A stretch of DNA of 64,000 nt from MS024-2A sp010031465 (GTDB lineage Bacteria > Bacteroidota > Bacteroidia > Flavobacteriales > Flavobacteriaceae). A program made the position numbers and the translations under genes. The notes beneath the pieces were generated by a model. The model did not search any database, was not told where the DNA came from, and saw only the letters and a list, made by a program, of their open reading frames with translations. Shown here in pieces: positions 52,791-62,567 of the stretch. The stretch covers positions 1 to 64,000 of the forward strand of contig JBMTQW010000001.1 of the NCBI GenBank assembly GCA_049446615.1. Direction: 5' to 3'. Numbering within the stretch: position 1 is the stretch's first letter; each line of letters starts with the position of its first letter.

Positions 52791-54683
52791 TTAATTAAAC
52801 ATCCAAGCATTACGTAAATCAATAGCTGCTTGAGGAGCATTAGGGTTTTCAACTAATCCTTGTACAACAGCACTTGGTTCACCCACGGTTCCTTGGAGGG
52901 GTATTTCTTGGCCATCACGCTCAAGAATAACACTAAATTCTTTATTCGACCCCCACATAAAGGTTGGAGAGAAAATGGCATTTATTGCATCTCCATTTTC
53001 GGCTTTAATTTCAGGAAAACGTTGATCGTTCAACCCCAGGAATATATCTCCCAATTGAACTCCCATAGCTTCTAAAGTAGAATTTAGTCCCGTAACTACA
53101 TACTGAACAATACCTTCTGAATTGGCTTGTGGACGGAAAAAAGGCATTTGCTTGTTTTGAAATAAAATACCGGGAAGCGGTGAATTGATCTCTCCCTCCA
53201 TTAAACCAACTTTGGTGAAATAAGTGGCGTAATCTATTGGAGTTGAACCAATCACATGCGTAGTGAAGAAAGTACCCACTTCAGGATAAGTCATAGCCAC
53301 AATTTCATCTATCAATTCACTGTCATTAAAAGGTTTTTCTGTTCCGTATTTCTTGGCTAAATTTTGCATAACCCATAAAATTCCTTTTTCCCCTCCACTT
53401 TGTTCCCGAATGATTAGGTCTAAACACATGTTTATTAAAGCCCCTTTCTGATACACATTGGCGTAATTTGAGGCATAAGGTTCATCTACAATTCCTGCAC
53501 TCATTTCAGTAAAGGAAAGTGCATCATCATAACGACGTGAATAGTCCACTTTTTCCAATATTCTCCCATAAAAATCTTGAGTATCGATTAAACCTTGATT
53601 GATTTGAAATAAGTTGGCAAAATACTCGGTTGTTCCCTCATACATCCACAAATGTTGTGACATTATGGCTTTGTTGTATTCAAAATTGTGTATCTCCTCA
53701 GAGTGAATATTTAGTGGCGTTAGGGTGTGAAAAAATTCATGCGATACAACATCCACCAAACTTTGTGTTAATTCATCCGGTTGCATGTCGTCTACAAAAA
53801 CTACGGTGGTTGACGTGTGGTGTTCCAACGCACCCATCATTCCTCCAAAATATTGCAGGTCCTCCATATCCATTAAATGTAAAAGAATGTCGTAACGCTT
53901 TGTATTGTTTGCTTGACCAAGGAATTTTTTTTGTGCCACCATCATTTCCTGAATCGCAGGCTGGTATGCTTCGGCCTTATGCTTCCCTGAGGGGGAATAT
54001 ATCGCTAAGTTAACCTTTATGGCATCTAAATTAAAACTAACGGCGTTTGGAGCGCTGTATAATATGGGGTTGTCGATGATATGAAAATAGCGCTGAGCTA
54101 AAAACACATCTTTTCTATCACTCGCAGAAATTGCTGGTAATGAAGTAAAAGGCTTTAAGGTATCGGGGGAATGCACCTCTAATCGGTAAGGTATTTCTTT
54201 CAGATCTTCAAAATACCCAATAATACTGTGTAAGTTGAGTAAATACGTACTGTCTTTTTCAAAATTTGTCCCTCCCATAGGATAAATTTGAGATCCGTCA
54301 GGACCATCAAAAGTATCGTTCGCCCAATAGGTAATTTTGTCTAATTTTTTTGCTCCAGCAATACGCCAACTATTTTCATCTAATGCAGTAACTTCTAAAG
54401 CATTTCCTTTTTTATCGAAGGCTTGAAGTCGATTGACAAACCGACCGAAGTTTGAATATTCATAGGTTCCAGGAACGATTTGTGGAATGTAAAAAACAAT
54501 TTCATTTTGCTTCAACTTTGGCGGTGTAATCTCAATAAATACTTGATCGTCCTGAACATTAATCAAATCAATTTTGGCTTGAATTTCAGAGGGGTTTGTT
54601 CCTGTTTTAAGCGATGAACAGCTTGCAAAGACAACTGCTACTATAAGGGCAAGAAAAGAATTGTACACTGAGGATAAGGTCAT
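52791..54683 (-). CDS. M61-family metallopeptidase with PDZ domain
   Basis: The 630-residue protein has a lipoprotein-like signal (VVFASC, Cys22), an N-terminal M61 beta domain and the zinc motif SHEFFHTL (H315, E316, H319) with the third ligand in YEGTTEYFA (Glu349). A C-terminal PDZ-like region (about 535-620, GIVQYVVTGLNSTLEAMGVQLGDIFLGLN) follows. M61 enzymes are glycyl-type aminopeptidases. It probably trims peptides outside the cytoplasm. It converges on the sulfatase with only 4 bases between stops. Confidence 0.9.
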   Translation of the reverse strand: MTLSSVYNSFLALIVAVVFASCSSLKTGTNPSEIQAKIDLINVQDDQVFIEITPPKLKQNEIVFYIPQIVPGTYEYSNFGRFVNRLQAFDKKGNALEVTALDENSWRIAGAKKLDKITYWANDTFDGPDGSQIYPMGGTNFEKDSTYLLNLHSIIGYFEDLKEIPYRLEVHSPDTLKPFTSLPAISASDRKDVFLAQRYFHIIDNPILYSAPNAVSFNLDAIKVNLAIYSPSGKHKAEAYQPAIQEMMVAQKKFLGQANNTKRYDILLHLMDMEDLQYFGGMMGALEHHTSTTVVFVDDMQPDELTQSLVDVVSHEFFHTLTPLNIHSEEIHNFEYNKAIMSQHLWMYEGTTEYFANLFQINQGLIDTQDFYGRILEKVDYSRRYDDALSFTEMSAGIVDEPYASNYANVYQKGALINMCLDLIIREQSGGEKGILWVMQNLAKKYGTEKPFNDSELIDEIVAMTYPEVGTFFTTHVIGSTPIDYATYFTKVGLMEGEINSPLPGILFQNKQMPFFRPQANSEGIVQYVVTGLNSTLEAMGVQLGDIFLGLNDQRFPEIKAENGDAINAIFSPTFMWGSNKEFSVILERDGQEIPLQGTVGEPSAVVQGLVENPNAPQAAIDLRNAWMFN

Positions 54684-54697
54684 GATAATAAATTGAA

Positions 54698-55369
54698 TTA
54701 AATTAGGGATTCACCATTTAAATCGGTGGTTAAGAGTTCAGACATATAGTCAAAAAAGGGTCGAATGGCCAAAAAATGATTCACTATTGACTCCTGAAAG
54801 GAGGGCTGAACCACTTCTTTATCGGAAAATGATTTTGTGAATATGTATTGTTTTTTCTTTAAAAGGGAAATGTAAGGGTGCTCTTTTGAAAACCCCTTAG
54901 GGGCAGTCTTTACTTCATCGCCCTCTAATCCCCCCCAATACGAGGTGATGGATTTATGTTGAAGTACAGTTTCCATTTCTTTTCCATCTTGTTCGATTTC
55001 TTTCCGAATTCGGAGTAAATCTTCTTTAGAAGGATCCCAAAATCCACAGGCAATAAAGGTATCGCCAGGACTAATGTGAATGTAATATCCACCCCGCAAA
55101 GTGGGTTTTTTTCTATGCAAAGCAAGACCAAAATGAGTTTTGTACGGGGTTTTGTCTTTAGAAAAACGAACGTCTCTGTAAATTCTAAACACCTTTACGT
55201 CATCCACTTCATCTTTTGTATTTAAGGCAAGTTGGACTTCTTGTCCAAATGACTTCATGGTTTTTTGATGTTGAACATACTCTTTTTTATGCTCCTCAAA
55301 CCATTCGCGGTAATTGTTCGCTTTGAGTTGTTTTAAAAATTCAAAAATGGTGACAGGTAGACTTGTCAT
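54698..55369 (-). CDS. DUF2461 (TIGR02453) family protein
   Basis: The 223-residue protein has the family opening FEFLKQLKANNYREWFEEHKKEY, VFRIYRDVRFSKDKTPYKTHFGLAL and GGYYIHISPGDTFIACGFWDPSKE. The family is widespread and of unknown function. It is a soluble protein that lies between the M61 and DUF885 genes (9 bases from the latter), probably on one transcript. Confidence 0.92.
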   Translation of the reverse strand: MTSLPVTIFEFLKQLKANNYREWFEEHKKEYVQHQKTMKSFGQEVQLALNTKDEVDDVKVFRIYRDVRFSKDKTPYKTHFGLALHRKKPTLRGGYYIHISPGDTFIACGFWDPSKEDLLRIRKEIEQDGKEMETVLQHKSITSYWGGLEGDEVKTAPKGFSKEHPYISLLKKKQYIFTKSFSDKEVVQPSFQESIVNHFLAIRPFFDYMSELLTTDLNGESLI

Positions 55370-55378
55370 GCTTTTAGA

Positions 55379-57148
55379 TTATAATGATGTTGTTTCTGTG
55401 GAAATCCAGTTTTTAATTTTGTCTTCTAAATAGGACAAAGGTATACATCCAGATTCAAGCACTATACGATGGAAATGCTTGATGTCAAAATCTGAGCCCA
55501 ATGCAGTTTCTGCAAGAGTACGTAGTTCTCTGATTTTTAACTGTCCTACCTTGTAAGACAAGGCTTGACCTGGATTTGCCATATAACGCTCAACTTCTGA
55601 AATAATACTAGCCTCAGATTCGGCCTCATTGTCTAATGAATATTGAATGGCTTGCTCACGTGTCCATCCCTTTGCATGCAATCCGGTATCTACAACCAAA
55701 CGAATAGCTCTGTGAATTTCGGCTCCCAACATGCCAAAATACTGATACGGATCTTCATACAATCCCAATTCTTTTCCTAGGGACTCTGTATACAAGGCCC
55801 ATCCTTCGCCGTAAGCACTGTACCATAAATCTTTTCGAAAGGATGGTAAATTTTCATTTTCCTGTTGTAAGGATATTTGAAAGTGATGTCCTGGAATGGC
55901 CTCGTGTAAAAAAAGATCTTCATCTGAAAAATTATTGTATTCGGTCACATTGGGTATCGGAACATAAAAAATACCCGGTCGGGTACCATCAAGTGATCCT
56001 TGATTGTATTCTGCACTTGCTGAGGCTTCTCTAAATGCTTCTGTTCGACGCACTTCAAAAGCCGTTTTAGGCTGCAATTCAAATAAGCGATTCACTTGGG
56101 GCAACATACGTTCTTGTATGCTGTAAAAACGATCTATTACTTGTTGTGCATCAGTATAGGGCATTAATTCTTTTAGTGTTCTTACATGATCAAAAAACGC
56201 TTTTAAATCGCCCTTAAATCCGACTTGATCTTTAATTTTCTCCATTTCACTTTGGATACGGGCTACTTCATTCAAGCCTAATGTATGGATTTCCTCTGCT
56301 GTCATATCTGTAGTTGTGTACAGGCGAATAGCATATTGATAATACGCATCACCCTCGGGCAATGCGTTGAATCCACTTGATTCTCTTGAGGCTGCGAAGT
56401 ATTCACCACTCATAAACTCAACTAAATCAGCGTATGCCGGAATAATTTTATTCTGAACCATCGCAGCATAGGCCGCTGAGAGTCGACTTCGTTCTTCTTC
56501 AGAAAAGCCTTCGGGAAGGTTTCGGATGGGTGAGTAAAACAAATGTTCATCCCATTGTGTTGTACTCATTACTTCCAATTGAGGGATTACTTTATGCACC
56601 AAAGAAGTAGGCAAAACCCATCCTACAGCCATGCCCTCCTTCATGTTCTCTTTGGCACTTTGTAGCCAGCTCAGGTACCCTTCAATACGAATCAACCAAT
56701 TGTCATAATCCTGAGGGGTTTTGAAGGGCTGAGCTCCCATTCCACTCGCCAATTGCCCCATGGTGAGCTGGAAACCCCACATTTGATCAATGGGCATAAG
56801 GTCTTTCGGAAATTTAATTCCTTGTAAATACATTTCGCACTCCCACTTCAAAACTTTTTTACTCAGCTGTTGCTCTTCTGATAAAAGGGTGTCTGGATAG
56901 TTGGCTACTTCATTTAAGTAAGATTGAAAAAACGCTTTTTCTTTTGCTTCAAACGAAGAGGATAGGAAATTGGGCAAAGTGTCATTATACCTTGAATCTC
57001 CTTGAAATGTTCCATTGATTCGGTACAGCTTGATGTTTTCTTGGTAATAATTTTCTAGAAAATCATCAAAGGAAACCAAATCAGTTGAATTTTTCTCCTG
57101 ACACGCCAGCAAGAAAATACTAAAGCAAAACAATAGGGATTTTTTCAT
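55379..57148 (-). CDS. DUF885-family lipoprotein (putative metal-dependent carboxypeptidase-like)
   Basis: The 589-residue protein has a lipoprotein signal (IFLLAC, Cys16). The family motif HEAIPGHHFQ is at residues 415-424 (H415, E416, H421, H422), with GYGEGWALYTESLG-like AYGEGWALYTES further on and EVERYMANPGQALSYKVG. The HExxxxHH arrangement suggests a zinc peptidase, but activity is not established for most members. It is followed by DUF2461 and preceded by a promoter-like box. Confidence 0.88.
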   Translation of the reverse strand: MKKSLLFCFSIFLLACQEKNSTDLVSFDDFLENYYQENIKLYRINGTFQGDSRYNDTLPNFLSSSFEAKEKAFFQSYLNEVANYPDTLLSEEQQLSKKVLKWECEMYLQGIKFPKDLMPIDQMWGFQLTMGQLASGMGAQPFKTPQDYDNWLIRIEGYLSWLQSAKENMKEGMAVGWVLPTSLVHKVIPQLEVMSTTQWDEHLFYSPIRNLPEGFSEEERSRLSAAYAAMVQNKIIPAYADLVEFMSGEYFAASRESSGFNALPEGDAYYQYAIRLYTTTDMTAEEIHTLGLNEVARIQSEMEKIKDQVGFKGDLKAFFDHVRTLKELMPYTDAQQVIDRFYSIQERMLPQVNRLFELQPKTAFEVRRTEAFREASASAEYNQGSLDGTRPGIFYVPIPNVTEYNNFSDEDLFLHEAIPGHHFQISLQQENENLPSFRKDLWYSAYGEGWALYTESLGKELGLYEDPYQYFGMLGAEIHRAIRLVVDTGLHAKGWTREQAIQYSLDNEAESEASIISEVERYMANPGQALSYKVGQLKIRELRTLAETALGSDFDIKHFHRIVLESGCIPLSYLEDKIKNWISTETTSL

Positions 57149-57173
57149 TTACAATGGATTTTATGCGCAAACT

Positions 57174-57181
57174 CAAAAGTA
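57174..57181 (-). promoter_or_regulatory. Bacteroidota -7 promoter-like box for the DUF885 gene
   Basis: Minus-strand TACTTTTG matches TAnnTTTG and ends 25 bases before the ATG at 57148. No -33 TTG is evident. Confidence 0.4.
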
Positions 57182-57211
57182 CATTTTTTTATAAAGTTTA
57201 CCCGAAAGTGG

Positions 57212-57808
57212 TTATTTTTTTCTCTGTTCTAATATACCCACAACATCCTCTAAACGGTACCCTTTAGCTTGGAGTAAAATCAATAAATGGAAAAGTAAAT
57301 CAGCACTTTCGTTTAAGAACAAATCCGAGTTATTGTCTTTTGATTCAATTACTGTTTCTACAGCTTCTTCCCCAACCTTTTGGGCAATTTTATTAATTCC
57401 TTTTCTGAATAAAGATGCGATATAACTAGTGTCTTGATCGTTCTGTTTTCGATCGTGTATGGTTTCTTCAAGCTCAGATAAAAACCTAAAGGAGGCTGTG
57501 TTTTTTTCGTTCCAACACGTATCTGCTCCCGTGTGGCATGTAGGACCCTTAGGGTTGGCTTGAATCAAAAGAGTATCGTTATCACAATCGATGCGAATGT
57601 CAACTAGTTCAAGAAAATGACCGCTCTCCTCCCCTTTAGTCCAAAGTCGCTTTTTGCTTCTACTAAAAAAAGTAACCCGCTGAGTGTCTTGGGTTTGTTG
57701 TAATGCTTCGGCATTCATATAGCCCAGCATTAATACTTTAGCTGTAGTAGCATCTTGAATTATAGCAGGAACAAGTCCCTCTTTTGATTTAGTAAAGTCT
57801 ACGTTCAT
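57212..57808 (-). CDS. hisIE: Bifunctional phosphoribosyl-AMP cyclohydrolase / phosphoribosyl-ATP pyrophosphatase
   Basis: The 198-residue protein has the HisI part (about 1-105) with zinc and catalytic residues in GPTCHTGADTCW and the HisE part (about 110-198) with VGEEAVETVIESKD. These are steps 2 and 3 of histidine synthesis. It is the last gene of the his operon, 6 bases after hisF, and is followed by 63 bases up to DUF885 without a recognisable hairpin. Confidence 0.96.
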   Translation of the reverse strand: MNVDFTKSKEGLVPAIIQDATTAKVLMLGYMNAEALQQTQDTQRVTFFSRSKKRLWTKGEESGHFLELVDIRIDCDNDTLLIQANPKGPTCHTGADTCWNEKNTASFRFLSELEETIHDRKQNDQDTSYIASLFRKGINKIAQKVGEEAVETVIESKDNNSDLFLNESADLLFHLLILLQAKGYRLEDVVGILEQRKK

Positions 57809-57814
57809 AATATG

Positions 57815-58570
57815 TTAAAGTCTAACAGGAATCTTTTTTTTATGCAATTCGCTTTTTAGTTCTGGAATGGAAATTTCACCAAAGTGAAATACACTTGCCG
57901 CTAAAGCGGCATCTGCTTTACCTTCGGTAAAGGTAGCACTAAAATGAGACATGTTTCCGGCGCCACCAGAAGCAATAATCGGAATATTTACGGTTTGTGA
58001 AAGTTCGGCTAATGCTTCATTGGCAAACCCCTTCTTCGTTCCATCATGGTCCATAGAGGTAAACAAAAGCTCACCGGCACCCCGTTGTTCTACTTCTTTT
58101 GCCCAGTCAAATAAATTTAAAGTTGTGGGTACCTTTCCGCCTACCAAATGAACTTTCCACTTCCCCTCTATCTGTTTGGCATCAATGGCAACTACGATAC
58201 ACTGACTGCCAAATTGGTAGGCCATTTCATCAATCAAATTTGGGGTTTTCACTGCTGCTGAATTTATGGACACTTTATCCGCGCCATTTTTTAAAAGTAT
58301 TTCTACGTCCTCAAGAGCGCCAATACCCCCGCCAACGGTGAACGGAATGTCAATGGCTGAAGCCACTTTAAGTACTAAGGCTGCAAGTGTTTTTCGTTTT
58401 TGCTCCGTGGCGGAGATATCTAAAAACACCAATTCGTCTGCATTTTCGGATGCATACTTAGAAGCCAGTTCAACCGGGTCACCAGCGTCACGTAAATTGA
58501 TAAAATTGATTCCTTTTACCGTGCGACCGTCTTTTATATCCAAACAGGGAATTATTCTTTTGGTCAGCAT
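57815..58570 (-). CDS. hisF: Imidazole glycerol phosphate synthase subunit HisF
   Basis: The 251-residue TIM barrel starts LTKRIIPCLDIKDGRTVKG (catalytic Asp near residue 11) and has VGGGIGALEDVEILL, CIVVAIDAKQ and PIIASGGAGNMSHF. It forms the cyclase half of IGP synthase with HisH. It is separated from hisA by one gene (DinB-like) rather than being adjacent as in most his operons; the spacing to that gene is 1 base. Confidence 0.97.
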   Translation of the reverse strand: MLTKRIIPCLDIKDGRTVKGINFINLRDAGDPVELASKYASENADELVFLDISATEQKRKTLAALVLKVASAIDIPFTVGGGIGALEDVEILLKNGADKVSINSAAVKTPNLIDEMAYQFGSQCIVVAIDAKQIEGKWKVHLVGGKVPTTLNLFDWAKEVEQRGAGELLFTSMDHDGTKKGFANEALAELSQTVNIPIIASGGAGNMSHFSATFTEGKADAALAASVFHFGEISIPELKSELHKKKIPVRL

Positions 58571-58571
58571 A

Positions 58572-59081
58572 TTAAGAATTTGATTGATTTAAATCCACAT
58601 TTTTATAAAACCCAAGGTCTTGATTTGTAAGTTGCTTGACCCAAAAGGCAATTTGACCTACGTGATAGGAAAAATGCTCTACGGCATGAAGTACAACTCC
58701 TACTCCGGAAAGTTTAAACCCTTGTGCTTTTCTGATTTTTATATATTCTTTTGCCTCGGTTTTTTGAATTACTTCTACAGCCTCATGTATTGTTTTCTCC
58801 AAATGCTCCAATACTTCTTTTTTACTCATTCCCCCTTGAATTGAAAACTCTAGGTCACGTTTCCTTACATCCGATTGGCCTCCTAGTGAAGATATAATGT
58901 ATTGTCTCATGTTTCCACAAGAGTGTACTATCTGATTTCCTAAGGCTAACCCATTTTTTTGAGGATAAAGCCAGAGTTGTTGCTCATCTATATTGTTAAA
59001 AGCCAACAGAATCATGCGTTGTCCTTCTTTTAGGCGGAAGATGGCGTTGCTTTTAAATTCATAAAGTAAAAGGGTTTCCAT
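58572..59081 (-). CDS. DinB-family protein inserted in the his operon
   Basis: The 169-residue protein has the DinB/DUF1572-like helix bundle with metal-binding-type histidines in NQIVHSCGNMRQ and LHAVEHFSYHVGQIAFW. The start overlaps the hisA stop by one base and the stop lies 1 base from hisF, so it is translated within the operon. DinB proteins often bind metal and may transfer low-molecular-weight thiols. No histidine-related role is known to me. Confidence 0.8.
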   Translation of the reverse strand: METLLLYEFKSNAIFRLKEGQRMILLAFNNIDEQQLWLYPQKNGLALGNQIVHSCGNMRQYIISSLGGQSDVRKRDLEFSIQGGMSKKEVLEHLEKTIHEAVEVIQKTEAKEYIKIRKAQGFKLSGVGVVLHAVEHFSYHVGQIAFWVKQLTNQDLGFYKNVDLNQSNS

Positions 59082-59806
59082 TAGGCTTGATTTAAAATAA
59101 ATTGTGAGAGTTGTTGTAAAGAAATACGATTTTCATAAAGTGCTTTCCCTATTATGGTTCCTTCACATCCCAAATCACGTAATTGGGGTAGTTCTTCAAA
59201 CTTAGAAATCCCCCCCGAAGCAATTAAACGCAATTGGGTTTTCGATAAAATCTGTTGGTATAAATCAAAAGAAGGCCCCATTAACATCCCGTCTTTACTA
59301 ATGTCTGTACAAATGGAATACACAACCCCCTGTGCTTGGTATTGGGATAATAAATCAAATAATTTCAGTTTAGAGGTTTCTAGCCAGCCATTAGTAGCAA
59401 TAAATTCACCCTTTACATCTGCACCCAAAATAATTTTTTCAGGTCCATAAGTAGCTAACCACTGTAAAAAAACTTCGGGTTGTTTTACGGCTATACTCCC
59501 CGCAGTTACTTGATTTGCTCCAGATTCAAAGGCTATTTTTACATCCTGATCTGTTTTAAGCCCTCCCCCAAAATCAATAGCCAATGGGGTTTGCCCTGCT
59601 ATATTTTCTAGTACTTTATGATTAACAATATGATTTGATTTTGCCCCATCTAAGTCAACTAGATGGAGGTATTCTATTCCGTGATCTGCAAATGCTTTGG
59701 CTACTTCAACTGGGTTTTCATTGTAAATTTTTTGTGTTTGGTAATCCCCTTTAGTTAACCGTACACATTTCCCTTCGATGATGTCTATTGCGGGTATTAT
59801 TCTCAT
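59081..59806 (-). CDS. hisA: Phosphoribosylformimino-5-aminoimidazole carboxamide ribotide isomerase
   Basis: The 241-residue TIM barrel starts MRIIPAIDIIEGKCVRLTKGDY (catalytic Asp8) and has DFGGGLKTDQDVKIAF and CTDISKDGMLMGPSFDLYQQIL, typical HisA motifs. It isomerises ProFAR to PRFAR. It overlaps hisH by one base. Confidence 0.97.
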   Translation of the reverse strand: MRIIPAIDIIEGKCVRLTKGDYQTQKIYNENPVEVAKAFADHGIEYLHLVDLDGAKSNHIVNHKVLENIAGQTPLAIDFGGGLKTDQDVKIAFESGANQVTAGSIAVKQPEVFLQWLATYGPEKIILGADVKGEFIATNGWLETSKLKLFDLLSQYQAQGVVYSICTDISKDGMLMGPSFDLYQQILSKTQLRLIASGGISKFEELPQLRDLGCEGTIIGKALYENRISLQQLSQFILNQA

Positions 59807-60390
59807 TAGGGTAAGCTTAAAAAGTTTTGTAATACAACCTGTCCTGCTTTACTGCTTTTTTCAGGATGGAATTGAACCCCAAAAAAGTTTCTTTTTTGTA
59901 CGGCAACACTATACAAACCATCATAATTGCTTTGAGCAATCGTTTCGGGAACAATAGGCACAAAATAGGAATGGACTAAATACATAAAGGTACCTGGCGA
60001 AAGATGCTCAAAAAGGGGTGATGCTAAATTTTGTATAGAATTCCATCCCATTTGAGGTACTTTCACTTGAGAAGAGAATCGTTTTACTGTAGTAGACAAT
60101 ATCCCCAACCCGTTAACATTTCCTTCTTCGGTTTGTTCACATAGCAGTTGCATTCCCAAACAGATTCCCAATACGGGTTGAGTCAATTCAGGTAAAAGCA
60201 AGTCCAATTTCTTTTGCTTTAGTTTTTCCATTGCACTTTGTGCAGCGCCTTGACCTGGGAAGATCACTTTATCGGCGTGCTGAATGATATCCGAATCGGC
60301 AGTAAGCACACTGGAAACCCCTAACCGTTCAAGGGCAAACTGTAAACTTCTAGTGTTTCCGGCACCGTAATCTATTATGGCAACATTCAT
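59806..60390 (-). CDS. hisH: Imidazole glycerol phosphate synthase glutaminase subunit HisH
   Basis: The 194-residue class I glutaminase has the nucleophile motif GICLGMQLL (Cys77) and FFGVQFHPEKS with the His-Glu pair. It supplies ammonia to HisF. The stop of hisB lies 1 base upstream. Confidence 0.97.
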   Translation of the reverse strand: MNVAIIDYGAGNTRSLQFALERLGVSSVLTADSDIIQHADKVIFPGQGAAQSAMEKLKQKKLDLLLPELTQPVLGICLGMQLLCEQTEEGNVNGLGILSTTVKRFSSQVKVPQMGWNSIQNLASPLFEHLSPGTFMYLVHSYFVPIVPETIAQSNYDGLYSVAVQKRNFFGVQFHPEKSSKAGQVVLQNFLSLP

Positions 60391-60391
60391 G

Positions 60392-61519
60392 TTATAACAT
60401 TCCTTTTGTTGAAGGCAAGATCATTCGATCTGGGTCGCGTTGAATAGCCCTTTTAATTGCTTTTGCAAACGCTTTAAAAATGGCCTCAATTTTATGGTGT
60501 TCATTCGTTCCTTCCGCTTTGATGTTAAGGTTGGCTTTGGCTCCGTCAGAAAAGGATTTAAAAAAATGAAAAAACATTTCTGTAGGCATTTCTCCAATTT
60601 TTTCGCGTTTAAAATCAGCATCCCACACGATCCAATTTCGTCCTCCAAAATCAATAGCAACTTGAGCTAAGCAATCGTCCATTGGCAAACAAAATCCATA
60701 ACGCTCCATGCCCAACTTATCTCCTAAAGCTTGATAAAACGCTTCCCCTAGGGCTATAGCAGTGTCTTCAATAGTGTGATGTTCATCAACATGCAAATCA
60801 CCCTTAGTCTTTAGATTTAGGTCTATACCTCCATGTCGCGCCAATTGATCTAACATGTGGTCAAAAAATGGAATCCCGGTATCTATTGTCCCTTTTCCAC
60901 TTCCCTCAAGGGTAATGTCCAATTCAATTTGGGTTTCCTTTGTATTGCGTTGATAAGAAGTTTTTCGGGGTTGTAATTTTAAATAAGTGTAGATTTCTTT
61001 CCATGCTGTTGTAGAAAAAACGATGGCGTTTTGTGCCTCAGGGCTGCTTTCTTCCGCACCTAAAGCAGGATCATTCGCTATGAAAATTCCTTGGCACCCT
61101 AAGTTATTTGCCAATTCCATGTCGGTAAAACGATCCCCTATAACATATGAATTTTTAAGATCATAATCGTTTGTGTTCATATACTGGGTCAGCATTCCCG
61201 TACGAGGCTTACGTGTTGGGGCATTATCTTGGGGAAAACTTTTGTCAATTAAAACTTCCTCAAACTCCACACCTTCATTTTTAAAGCTTTGCACAATAAA
61301 ATTCTGAACGGGCCAAAAAGTTTCTTCTGGAAAAGCGTTTGTTCCTAAACCATCTTGATTTGTAACCATCACCAGTTTATACTCTAATTCTTTTGCGATT
61401 TTGCCCAAATAAGTAAATACATTCGGGTAAAACTCCAGTTTTTCAAAGGCATCAAGTTGGTATCCATCCGGTTCCAAGGCTAAGGTTCCGTCTCGGTCGA
61501 TAAACAGTATTTTTTTCAT
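60392..61519 (-). CDS. hisB: Bifunctional histidinol-phosphatase / imidazoleglycerol-phosphate dehydratase
   Basis: From ATG at 61519 the protein has 375 residues. The N-terminal HAD phosphatase has FIDRDGTL (Asp8, Asp10) and IGDRFTDMELANNLG. The C-terminal IGPD has FFDHMLDQLARHGG and DEHHTIEDTAIALGE. The frame remains open to 61573, but the extra 18 residues precede the HAD motif and overlap hisC, so ATG at 61519, just past the hisC stop, is chosen. Confidence 0.95.
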   Translation of the reverse strand: MKKILFIDRDGTLALEPDGYQLDAFEKLEFYPNVFTYLGKIAKELEYKLVMVTNQDGLGTNAFPEETFWPVQNFIVQSFKNEGVEFEEVLIDKSFPQDNAPTRKPRTGMLTQYMNTNDYDLKNSYVIGDRFTDMELANNLGCQGIFIANDPALGAEESSPEAQNAIVFSTTAWKEIYTYLKLQPRKTSYQRNTKETQIELDITLEGSGKGTIDTGIPFFDHMLDQLARHGGIDLNLKTKGDLHVDEHHTIEDTAIALGEAFYQALGDKLGMERYGFCLPMDDCLAQVAIDFGGRNWIVWDADFKREKIGEMPTEMFFHFFKSFSDGAKANLNIKAEGTNEHHKIEAIFKAFAKAIKRAIQRDPDRMILPSTKGML

Positions 61520-61520
61520 G

Positions 61521-62567
61521 TTATGATTCCATATTTTTAAGTGCAGTAAGCAGGGCTTTATTTTCTTCTGCACGTCCCACTGTTATGCGTAATGTATTCT
61601 CGCATCCTCTGTTTTTAGAAGGATTACGGACTACTATTCCCTGATCAATCAACTGATCATAACGCAATGCACTATTGTCTACTTTTACCAGAATAAAATT
61701 TGCGTCTGAAGGAAAACAGTTTGCAATAAAAGATATTTTGGGGAGTTCCGTTTCTAATTTCATACGTTCTTTAAGAATATAGTCAACTTGAGATAGAACT
61801 CTATCTTGCTCTTCTAATCGCTTCAAAGCCGCTGCAATTGTCAATGAATTTATATTATAAGGAGCCTTAATACGATTTAAAAATTGAATTAACATAGGGT
61901 GAGCGAATGCCATTCCCAAGCGTGCCCCTGCTAAGCCTTGCGCTTTTGAAAAGGTTTGACAAACCACAAGATTGGGATAGTGTTCTAATTGGGAAATAAA
62001 CGATTCTTCCTTTGAAAACTCAACATATGCCTCGTCTATAACAACCAAACCAGAAAAGGAATCGAGAAGGGTAAGCAATGCTTCGCGTTCAAAACTATTC
62101 GCCGTAGGGTTATTGGGGGTAGGTATGAATAGTATTTTTACCTGAGGGGTCAATACATTGCTAATTTCCGAGAGATCCAATTGAAAGTCTTTTGTTAAAG
62201 GAGCTTCTACTACGCCCACCCCGTGGGTTCTTGCGGCTACTTGATACATTCCGAAAGTAGGAGGTAAAATTAAAATGGAATCTTGTTTTGGCTCACAACA
62301 ACTCATAATAAGCTGTGAAATAAATTCATCACTACCGTTGCTTAGATACAATTGATCAGGGGGTACCCTTTTCCATTTGGCTATGCGTTCTTTTAAATCA
62401 ACTTGAAGCGGATCTGGATAGCGATTTGATTCCGTTTCAAACGGATTTTCATTAGCATCTAATAAAATCATTTTTCGTCCCTGATTAACAAATTCCTCAC
62501 GAGCCGATTGATACGGCTGAAGAGTAAGTAAAGATGTTCGCACGTAGGAGTCTAAATTAAAGTCCAT
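61521..62567 (-). CDS. hisC: Histidinol-phosphate aminotransferase
   Basis: The 348-residue fold-type I PLP enzyme has LLDANENPF, YLSNGSDEFI, IPTPNNPT, VVIDEAYVEF and QTFSKAQGLAGARLG with the PLP-binding Lys208. It aminates imidazole acetol-phosphate. The start overlaps the hisD stop region by 11 bases. Confidence 0.97.
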   Translation of the reverse strand: MDFNLDSYVRTSLLTLQPYQSAREEFVNQGRKMILLDANENPFETESNRYPDPLQVDLKERIAKWKRVPPDQLYLSNGSDEFISQLIMSCCEPKQDSILILPPTFGMYQVAARTHGVGVVEAPLTKDFQLDLSEISNVLTPQVKILFIPTPNNPTANSFEREALLTLLDSFSGLVVIDEAYVEFSKEESFISQLEHYPNLVVCQTFSKAQGLAGARLGMAFAHPMLIQFLNRIKAPYNINSLTIAAALKRLEEQDRVLSQVDYILKERMKLETELPKISFIANCFPSDANFILVKVDNSALRYDQLIDQGIVVRNPSKNRGCENTLRITVGRAEENKALLTALKNMES

